From NCBI GenBank assembly GCA_041398605.1, contig JAWKUK010000016.1, positions 124,001 to 188,000 on the forward strand: DNA of 64,000 bases. The letters are read 5' to 3'. The position numbers and the translations under genes were made by a program. The notes under the pieces were generated by a model. It did not search any database. It saw only the letters and a program-made list of their open reading frames with translations, and was not told where the DNA came from. This DNA comes from JAWKUK01 sp041398605. Its GTDB lineage: Bacteria > Planctomycetota > UBA1135 > GCA-002686595. How positions within the stretch are numbered: the stretch's first letter is position 1; the number at the start of each line of letters is the position of its first letter. Below, in pieces: positions 34,729 through 41,928 of the stretch.

Positions 34729-36501
34729 TCAGCGTGGCGCGGTGAGGGACTGGAGCGTGAGGACCTCCTCATGCAGGACCGCGTCGGGCGTCTGGAACGT
34801 CGCGCGGAGGCGCCCTTGCAGCGCAGTCACGATGCAGACGACGTGGCCCTCGCCCGAGTCGAAGCGCAGGCCCGGGTGGGGCACGTTCGCGGCCTCGATG
34901 ATGCGGCTGTGCATCGGCGAGCTAATGAGCTCGACGAGCGCATAGCCGACGAGGGCCTTCGTGTCGTGCACGACGACACGCGAGCGATGGATGTCGCCGC
35001 CGACGAGCACGACGCCGGAGATGTGCTCCTCGCCGAGGAAGCGGCAGAGTCCTTCGAACTCGGCCGGGTACGCGCCCCAGTGGTCGGTCTTGCCTGGGCG
35101 CACGGCGCCGTTCCAGATCATCCCGCACGCGAGGACCTTGAACTCTGCGCGTGAGCCGCGGAGCCCCTCGCGCAGCCAATCCCATTGGGCGCGTCCGAGC
35201 AGCGTCGGTTGCGCCGGATCGAACTCGCTGGGCGCCGTGCGCGCGAACCAGCGTGTGTCGAGCAGGAACACGTCGACCTCGGGGTAGTGGAACGACGTGT
35301 AGACGCCCTCCTCGTTCGCCCCGTATTGCAGCTTGGCGGGCAGGTCCACCCGCGGTCGAGTGGACAAGGGCAGCCAGGGCGAGTCAGCCGGCTGGGGCTG
35401 CGCCGCCGTGTCCGGGTCGCCGGGTTGACGCGCGGGCCACGCGCCGCGCGCGGCGAGGAACGCGGCGCGCGCGTGCTCCTTGCCCGTGAGCCGGCCATCG
35501 GAGTCGTTGCGGCCGAAGTCGTGGTCGTCCCACGTCGCGAACACGGGCGTCGTGCGCGCGAGCTCGGCGAACGGCGGAAAGGCCGCAAACTCGTGGTGCC
35601 GGCGGGCTTGGACCTCCGGGTCCGTCGAGTCGATGTAGGGCGTGTCGCCGAGCAGAACGACGGCGTCGGGTGCGAGCGCGCCGAGGAGCCGCCAGGCGCG
35701 CGCGGTGCCCTCGTCCTCGTCGGCGCACGAGCCAAACGCGAGGCGCGCGGGGAGCGAGGCTGGCAGGACCTCGCTGCGCGCCGCCGCGGGTGGGAGCGCG
35801 CCGACGAACGGCGCCCCCGCGGCCGCCGAGTCACCTGCTGCGCGCCAGCGCACGAGCGTTGGCGTCACCCCGTCGAGCACGAGCTCGCCGGGTGGGTTCG
35901 CGAACCGGACCCGGGCCTCGCCCCCTTGCGCCGCGGACACCTCGACGTACGCGATGCGGTGGGAGCGCGGATCGATGGCGGCGCTCGTGACGCCCCCATG
36001 GGCTTCGACCCCGCGGTAGTTGCGCAGGCTCAAGGGCTCGACGGGGTCGATCGCGAAGGCCTGAGCGCCGTTCGTAACGAGCAGCTCATCCGAGCCTGGG
36101 ATCGCGGTGAGGTCACATGGACCAGCGGCGAACGGCGGGGCCCATATGACCCGGCCAGCGGAGCACGAGCCGTCCTTCGGGTCGACCATGTAGACCGTGA
36201 GGCGATTGTCAGCGAACGTGTAGAGCGCGCCGCGGCGCGCGTCGTACACCACGCCGCGCTGCAGCTGGCGCCGGGTGTCCTCGGAGCGCGCTTCACGCGC
36301 GGTGACAACCGGCGCGCCAGCGCGCCATGCGACCGTCAGGACTTCGTCGATGGCCTCGACGAGCAGCTCGGACTCGGCGCTCGCAAGTGCGGCGGCGCGC
36401 GCCGCGGGCGGCGCAGCTTGAACGCTGGCGTCCAGGTCGGAGGAGAGCGCGCTGACTCCGAACGCGAGCCAGAGTCGAGCGATGTGGGCGGTGCGTGCCA
36501 T
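34729..36501 (-). CDS. PhoD-like alkaline phosphatase/phosphodiesterase
   Basis: A 590-residue metallophosphatase. The N-terminus has a weak signal (IARLWLAFGVSALSS). Residues ~80-215 form a domain with short beta-propeller-like strands. The catalytic domain starts near 252 with LAFGSCADED, then LLGDTPYIDSTD (~285), TWDDHDFGRND (~324), a PhoD-type YPEVDVFLLDTRWF and VVLVGGDIHRS (~505). These are the metal-binding Asp, Asn and His motifs of the PhoD/calcineurin-like group. The likely role is phosphate release from phosphodiesters or phosphomonoesters outside the cytoplasm. The gene stands alone; an IS66 scrap begins 20 bp upstream of the start and may have altered its promoter. Confidence 0.85.
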   Translation of the reverse strand: MARTAHIARLWLAFGVSALSSDLDASVQAAPPAARAAALASAESELLVEAIDEVLTVAWRAGAPVVTAREARSEDTRRQLQRGVVYDARRGALYTFADNRLTVYMVDPKDGSCSAGRVIWAPPFAAGPCDLTAIPGSDELLVTNGAQAFAIDPVEPLSLRNYRGVEAHGGVTSAAIDPRSHRIAYVEVSAAQGGEARVRFANPPGELVLDGVTPTLVRWRAAGDSAAAGAPFVGALPPAAARSEVLPASLPARLAFGSCADEDEGTARAWRLLGALAPDAVVLLGDTPYIDSTDPEVQARRHHEFAAFPPFAELARTTPVFATWDDHDFGRNDSDGRLTGKEHARAAFLAARGAWPARQPGDPDTAAQPQPADSPWLPLSTRPRVDLPAKLQYGANEEGVYTSFHYPEVDVFLLDTRWFARTAPSEFDPAQPTLLGRAQWDWLREGLRGSRAEFKVLACGMIWNGAVRPGKTDHWGAYPAEFEGLCRFLGEEHISGVVLVGGDIHRSRVVVHDTKALVGYALVELISSPMHSRIIEAANVPHPGLRFDSGEGHVVCIVTALQGRLRATFQTPDAVLHEEVLTLQSLTAPR

Positions 36502-36521
36502 GGGGCAGAGTGGGCCACGCG

Positions 36522-36680
36522 CTCGCCCGCACCGTCAAGCCCGCACGAGCAGCTGCGACGATCTGCGCGCTCGTGGAGTGCGCGAAGGCGTCGGGAGTCG
36601 ACCCGTGCGCCTACCTCGAGGCCGTGTTGCGCGCCGTTGCCACGTTGCCGGCGTCACGGGCCGGCGAATTCACACCTTAG
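36522..36680 (+). pseudogene. IS66-family transposase C-terminal scrap
   Basis: The frame reads ARTVKPARAAATICALVECA, then KASGVDPCAYLEAVLRAVAT and LPASRAGEFTP. IS66 transposases end with A..IYSL..TC...G.DP.AYLRDVL....PA.R..EL.P, and about 50 codons match that pattern. The rest of the transposase and the element ends are missing. Confidence 0.55.
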
Positions 36681-36738
36681 GCGATGGCGGGCAGCCTGCC
36701 GGCCTATCGCGACCTTAGCGGTGATGGCACCGAGCGGC

Positions 36739-39700
36739 TCATTCTTTCATGCGGCGCTCCTCCCGCGATCCGCCTGTTCCTGAACGGTCGCTGCCGCGCC
36801 GAGCATTCGGATCGAACGCGGGGTTGGGCCCGCGTGTAAGCGCGGCGCCGGTCTCGCGGAGCCAAGCCGTCAAGCGCGCATCGAGCGACGCGGCGACCTC
36901 TGGACGCGTCACGCGGAGGTCGCTCGCCTCGCGCGGGTCCGCGGATAGGTCGTATAGCTCCGGTTCCTCGGCTTCGTAACGCCGCACGAGCTTCCAGTTG
37001 CCGCTGCGGATGGCACTCGCTGGGGTGCCTTGGCCGGTGTAACACGGGAAGTGCCAGTAGAGCGCGTCGCGATCGGGGGCCGGACCGCCCGCGAGGAGCG
37101 CAGCCAAGGAGACGCCATCGAGGTTCGGCCCCGGCGACAATCCAGCTTGCTCGAGCAGCGTCGGGTAGAGGTCGAGGCTCACGACGGGTTCGTCGATGCG
37201 CCGTCCGCCGCTGACACCGGCGCCGACGACGAGAAAGGGCACTCGCAAGCCGCCTTCGTAGAGCTCGCCTTTGCCCCCCGCCAGCGGCGCCGTTCGTCCC
37301 CGTTCACCGCCATTGTCGGACATGAAGAAGAGGATCGTCGAGTCCAGGAGCCCCTGTGCTTTCAGCCCATCGACGAGGCCCCCGATGCAACGGTCGACCG
37401 CTTCGACGGTCGCCGCGAACTCCGCCGAATCACCGCGTTCGAGCGCAGCAGCTTTGTACTTCGCGAGCAGATCCGGCTCGGGGTCGAACGGCGCGTGCAC
37501 CGAATGGAGCGCGAGGTAACACAGGCTCGGGCGCGACTTGTTCTCGACGATGAACTGCAGAGCGCGCGCGGTGAGTTCGTCAGGGAGCCGACGCCCTTGG
37601 CCGTCCTGGTACGCGTTCGATTCGAACCCAAGGTCACGCGGGACGACGGCGACATCAAAGCCCTGTGCGCGCGGGGCTGCAGCGCCGCGCCCGAGGTTCC
37701 ACATGCCGAAGAAACCCGTCGCGTAGCCTCCTTCGCGGAGCGCTTCGGCGAACGTCTCGGTCGCGGGCGCGAGCTCCGCAGCGCTCTCTGCCGCGAGGAG
37801 TTGGTGGTGTGCGGAACCAGGGTCATTGCGGTTGTCCACGACCGTGTACACACCGTGACGACCGGGCCACATCCCCGAGAGCAGAGATGCGCGAGTCGGA
37901 GCGCAGTTCGGCGCATTGGCGTAGGCGGCATCGAACACGACGCCCTGCACCGCTAGCGCATCGAGGCGCGGCGTCGCGATCCCACGGTTGCCCATGAAGC
38001 CGACGTCGTCCCACCCCATGTCGTCGACGAGCACGACCACAAACGACGGCGGGCGACGGCGAGTGTCCGCGCTCGCAGCGGAGTCCGCGCGGGAGGAGCT
38101 GCGTGGGGCGTCGCGCTCTGCCCTCGGTGCGGGTGTTGCGCCACGACGCTCGACTTGCAGGACATCGCCCTCGGCCCCCCTGGTCGCCGCATCGAAGAAG
38201 CGCTCGAACGTCGGTTGCACTTCGCCGAGCGTCAGCGCGCCGTCGCCGTCCGTATCCAACTCCGCACGGTGCTCCCGGAGGAAGCCCGCGACAGCAGACC
38301 GGACGCGCGCGCCCTGGGTGAGCTCTTCGGGAGTGATGCGCCCGTTCGAATCCTGGTCGAAACCCGCGAGGGCGCGCACGACCTCCGTCCGAAGCTCGGC
38401 GCGTGTCAACTGGCCGTCCCCGTCCCGGTCGAGCTCGGCGGAATGCACCGTCAACCATGGCTCGCGCGGCGCTTCGGAGGCACCGGACGGTCCGTCTGGC
38501 GATCGTTCCCCGCGCCCCGTGCCGCCCGATCGTGCGCCACCCGATCGTGCGCCACCCGACCGTGCGCCACCCGACCGTGCGCCACCCGACCGTGCGCCCG
38601 CGGTGCGCGGCGCCGGATGCGACTCCTCGCGCACCGTGCCATCAGGAGCGATGAAACGGAACTCCACCCCGCCCTCTGCGTTGATGCGGTACTCGATACG
38701 ATAGGTCCGATTGTTCCGTGAATACTCCAGCGCGGCCCCTCCCCGCGCACGCGGGTCTCCTTGGAAGTCCGTGATCGTGGCGCCGCGCAGGGGCGTCGTG
38801 AAGGGACGCCACCCCTGGGTCTCTGGACGCGCTGCGAGGTCTACAGCACCTCGGAACGCGCCGAGGGTGTACGGTTTGTCGAGCGAGCCGTGGTAGTGGT
38901 ACGGACCCTCGCCGTGGCGATGCCCGTGGGCGGAGTCAAGCGCGCTGACGGCAGAGCCGTCCGCTTCGACCGTGCCGTAGAGTGGGATCCCGTCCAAACC
39001 GAAGGCGATCGGCTTGCCGGGGCCGACGACCTCTATGAGGTGCAGGGGCGCCGTGTGATAGTGGTAGTCGTCCGCGCGACCGGCATGTCCGCCGAATGTG
39101 TCGAGCTCGCCGTGTTCGAACGCATCGTGCCGCCCGCCTTGGGTCGTCGGGTGGAAGATGGGCACACCATTGACCGCCAACGCGATCGGTCCCTCGAGCA
39201 CCGTAGGGATCGGCTCGTCGAGGAGCTTGGGACGGCGCGGGATCCGGAACACATTCTCACCGGTGAACCGTTGCGGGAGCGGCACCTGCTGGTTCCAAGC
39301 GCGGATTCCGACCATCATCGGATGATTGGGCAGCCCGTCGCTCGCGACGTAGAGGAAGTCATCGTCCCAGTGGACTTCCACTCCAGGAAAGGCGAGGAAC
39401 GGCCGCGCTTCGGGCGGCGCTTCGCTCACTCGATCGGGCTCTTCTCCGCCGCCGCGGCGATCGCCGGAGGCAGGCGCCGCGTCGCGGCCGTCGGCGTCGG
39501 GTTCTTGGTCGTTCGAGCGGTCGCGCCTCGGTTCGCGCTCGCCGTTCCGTCTGCGCGCTCGCCGGTCTTCCGTGGGACCCGCGGTTTCCCCCTTGGCCTG
39601 GGGATTCGGGACTGGCAGTTGCGCGCCGAGCCGCTTCAAGTGCGCGACCAATGCCTCCCGCAGCTCCTTGGCTTCTTCGGGTCTTTCGGTCGCCAGATCC

Positions 39701-41049
39701 GTAACCTCGCCGGGGTCACGCGCCAAGTCGTAGAGCGCGACCGCACCGGTCTCGTAGTCGAGGCACACTTTCAATGTCCCGCGGCGGAGCGCTGATTCGG
39801 GGCGAGCCTGACCCTGGTAATGAGGGAAATGAAAGACGAGCCCTGGCTCCGGCCGCGCGAGCGCCTGCGCGGGATCCCGGGCGAGCGCGGCGAAGCTCAC
39901 ACCCTCCACTTCCTTCGGCACCGCGTCCAGAGCGCCCGCCCAGTCGGCGAATGTTGGCAGGAGGTCGAAACCGACGATCGGTGCGGCGCACCATGAGTCT
40001 GCCGGGACGCCGGGCCCGCGAAGAATGAACGGCACCCGGATCCCGCCCTCGGACAAGCCCCCCTTTCCGCCCGTCAGTCGCTCTGCATTCTGCCGAGCAC
40101 GGTCCTTCTGGCCAGCGTTGTCTGGGCTCGACTGGCCGTTGTCGGAGGTGTAGATGACGTAGGTGCTGGGCGTGAGCTGCAGCTCGTCGATGACGTCGAG
40201 CAGTCGACCCACACCCTCGTCGAGGTCTTCGGTGATCGCTGCGCGCTGCAGCTCCTTTTCGTTGCGCCACGTCCCGCGCGCGCGGAGCCGCTCCAGAGTT
40301 GCGGGACGCGCGTTCTGTGGATAGTGCAAGGGGTAGTACGAGACCTGCAAGAAGAACGGTCGGCCGCCCTCCTTTGCATCGGCCATGAATTTGCGAGCGC
40401 GCTCGGCGACTCCGAACACATCGCCCGGATTGGGGTCGACAAAGGGCGCTGCGTCGTTGTTCCCAGTGTCACCGTCATGCACGTCATAGCCGTGCGCGCC
40501 GGGGCCGCCCCCGGAGAGGTGCCACTTGCCGAGGTGGGCCGTGGCGTAGCCCTCGGCGCCGAGCAGCTCACCGATGGTGAGGTCACGGGTTGGAATCGCC
40601 CGGATCGACTTGGGCGGGACGAGCGGATAACCGTCCGCTGCAGTGACGGACTGCGCAGCTTTTGTCCAGTGCAGGGTCGCAGGGCTCTTGCCGGTCTGGA
40701 TCGAGATTCGCGAGGGGCTGCAAACTGGCGCCGGTGCATAGGCGTCGCTGAAGCGCATGCCCTGGGCAGCCAGGCGTGCGAGGTTCGGCGTCTGGATACG
40801 CGGGGAAGAGGCACCTGCGAGCGAGGGGTGCATGGGCACGGAGAGCCCGCCCCAGGCCTGGTCATCGGACACGAGCAGGACGATGTTCGGGCGGCTCGCG
40901 TCCGCAGTGCTACGGGATTTCGGCAGGTCCGAAGCGCTTGCCGCCCCCAGGTTCGGGCCGGGCTCGATTGCGTCTGCGCCCGCGACGCAGAAGGCGAGAA
41001 GCAAGGGAATGGACACGCGCGCAGCGACGAAGGAGGCGTGACGAAGCAT
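36739..41049 (-). CDS. double sulfatase with YHYH domain and EF-hands
   Basis: A 1436-residue exported protein (signal VSIPLLLAFCVAGADA). Sulfatase 1 (~53-483) has PNIVLLVSDDQAWGG and the formylglycine motif CSPSR (C110). A charged linker (~483-550) leads to a YHYH domain (~550-815: GVEVHWDDDFLYV, DYHYHTAPLHLIEV, GPYHYHG). An ARSGG repeat (~817-840) follows, then three EF-hand-like Ca sites (DRDGDGQLTRAEL, DQDSNGRITPEEL, DTDGDGALTLGEV; ~870-945). Sulfatase 2 (~1000-1415) has VVVLVDDMGWDDVGFMGNRG and CAPTR (C near 1049). Both active-site Cys are present, so two active sites are expected after conversion to formylglycine. The likely substrates are sulfated polysaccharides. The frame is continuous, so this is one protein, not two genes. 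Confidence 0.88.
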   Translation of the reverse strand: MLRHASFVAARVSIPLLLAFCVAGADAIEPGPNLGAASASDLPKSRSTADASRPNIVLLVSDDQAWGGLSVPMHPSLAGASSPRIQTPNLARLAAQGMRFSDAYAPAPVCSPSRISIQTGKSPATLHWTKAAQSVTAADGYPLVPPKSIRAIPTRDLTIGELLGAEGYATAHLGKWHLSGGGPGAHGYDVHDGDTGNNDAAPFVDPNPGDVFGVAERARKFMADAKEGGRPFFLQVSYYPLHYPQNARPATLERLRARGTWRNEKELQRAAITEDLDEGVGRLLDVIDELQLTPSTYVIYTSDNGQSSPDNAGQKDRARQNAERLTGGKGGLSEGGIRVPFILRGPGVPADSWCAAPIVGFDLLPTFADWAGALDAVPKEVEGVSFAALARDPAQALARPEPGLVFHFPHYQGQARPESALRRGTLKVCLDYETGAVALYDLARDPGEVTDLATERPEEAKELREALVAHLKRLGAQLPVPNPQAKGETAGPTEDRRARRRNGEREPRRDRSNDQEPDADGRDAAPASGDRRGGGEEPDRVSEAPPEARPFLAFPGVEVHWDDDFLYVASDGLPNHPMMVGIRAWNQQVPLPQRFTGENVFRIPRRPKLLDEPIPTVLEGPIALAVNGVPIFHPTTQGGRHDAFEHGELDTFGGHAGRADDYHYHTAPLHLIEVVGPGKPIAFGLDGIPLYGTVEADGSAVSALDSAHGHRHGEGPYHYHGSLDKPYTLGAFRGAVDLAARPETQGWRPFTTPLRGATITDFQGDPRARGGAALEYSRNNRTYRIEYRINAEGGVEFRFIAPDGTVREESHPAPRTAGARSGGARSGGARSGGARSGGARSGGTGRGERSPDGPSGASEAPREPWLTVHSAELDRDGDGQLTRAELRTEVVRALAGFDQDSNGRITPEELTQGARVRSAVAGFLREHRAELDTDGDGALTLGEVQPTFERFFDAATRGAEGDVLQVERRGATPAPRAERDAPRSSSRADSAASADTRRRPPSFVVVLVDDMGWDDVGFMGNRGIATPRLDALAVQGVVFDAAYANAPNCAPTRASLLSGMWPGRHGVYTVVDNRNDPGSAHHQLLAAESAAELAPATETFAEALREGGYATGFFGMWNLGRGAAAPRAQGFDVAVVPRDLGFESNAYQDGQGRRLPDELTARALQFIVENKSRPSLCYLALHSVHAPFDPEPDLLAKYKAAALERGDSAEFAATVEAVDRCIGGLVDGLKAQGLLDSTILFFMSDNGGERGRTAPLAGGKGELYEGGLRVPFLVVGAGVSGGRRIDEPVVSLDLYPTLLEQAGLSPGPNLDGVSLAALLAGGPAPDRDALYWHFPCYTGQGTPASAIRSGNWKLVRRYEAEEPELYDLSADPREASDLRVTRPEVAASLDARLTAWLRETGAALTRGPNPAFDPNARRGSDRSGTGGSREERRMKE
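38527..38597. repeat. 15-bp coding tandem repeat (ARSGG) in the double sulfatase
   Basis: Near-perfect 15-bp units (CGATCGTGCGCCACC type on the plus strand), four full and one diverged, encode ARSGG x5 on the minus strand. They form a flexible linker between the YHYH and EF-hand domains. Units differ at one position (GAT/GAC), so copy number could change by slippage. Confidence 0.8.
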
Positions 41050-41261
41050 GGCTGGAGCGGCGGGAACGGGGCCTGGGCGAGGTCGAACCCGGGCCCCGCT
41101 TGGAGGTTCCGCTGCACGCGCCAGGTCCGCCTGCGGATGGAGCGGCTTGCGCCCGTCGCCCCACAGAGCAACGGTGCTGCCCCAATCAGGGCGTCAGCTT
41201 GGTCCCGTCCTCTCACGACCAAGAGACGACGCGTGTGTGCGCGCGGGGCGCCCCTTGGGCG

Positions 41262-41602
41262 TTGTCGACATTGGGGACGGTGCCGGCAAGACCCTACCAG
41301 CGGATGCTGGGCTGAAGACACACGCGTGGAGGGCGCGCCTCGAGCGCGTTACGTAGTCCACCCAGGACAACCGGAGACCACAACGATGAGGACCAGCGAG
41401 GGCAGGATCGAACCGCGCGGACCGCCCAGTCCGGGTGACGGCGCCGAGCTCCTTGGACGGCCGCCGCCCACACCGTCAGCGACGCACAGTCCGTGGGATA
41501 GATCGCAGCACGCAGGCGGGACGGACCCCCGCGAACACCTGGATCAAAGCAATCTGCTAGATCCACTCCGAGCGGGCATGGAAGCAAGGCGCAGGCACAC
41601 CT
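41262..41602. repeat. IS110-end repeat, copy 1
   Basis: About 340 bp match 57880-58222 at most positions in the same orientation. The match begins in what, in the other copy, is the last codons of an IS110 transposase (GTCGACATTGG.G then CGGTGCCGGCA) and runs to GCAAGGCGCAGGCACACC. Here the transposase is gone and only the right end remains. On the minus strand both copies hold a partly conserved frame (DCFDP, RGGP, AAIYPTD), which is interrupted in copy 2. The interval 41050-41261 shows nothing recognisable. Confidence 0.7.
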
Positions 41603-41748
41603 TGGCAGGGGCGCAGCTCGATCGCCTCACAGCGATCGTCCCGGCACCCACTCCAGCGAAGCTCACTGCAAGTGTTGACCCGGAGGGGCCATCGCATGGA
41701 AGGCGCTCGAGAGAGGGTGTTCTGGGCTCTTCGGTCTGTTGTTCGGCC

Positions 41749-41850
41749 ATGGGCGCCAGCGACGTGCTGCGCGCTAAGTCCTGGTACCGCGACATCGGCG
41801 GCGCGGGGTGGAACGACTCGGACACGCTGGAAGTGACCTTCTGCGACTGA
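41749..41850 (+). pseudogene. orphan C-terminal end of a secreted protein
   Basis: The frame ends LRAKSWYRDIGGAGWNDSDT, then LEVTFCD and a stop. This matches the end of the secreted protein 33516-34592 (FAQWFYRDPAAGGWGLSEGL, FTICP): W-YRD, GG-GW, hydrophobic, C, end. No start or signal is visible upstream, so it is probably the tail of a gene destroyed by the IS110 insertion. The remaining 41603-41922 sequence holds nothing else that I recognise. Confidence 0.4.
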
Positions 41851-41928
41851 ATTGGCTGGCCTTGCCCAGAGCCCTCAAAATCCAGTGGTTTTTGCCAACG
41901 CGGGCGCGGTTCGAGGGACATCGTGGTG

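Noticed and set aside
36522..36680. Stand-alone small gene upstream of PhoD
   Set aside because: Its sequence fits only the last 50 residues of an IS66 transposase.
41294..41587. Minus-strand gene within the IS110-end repeat
   Set aside because: The frame is partly conserved in the second copy but interrupted there by stops, and no family is recognisable.
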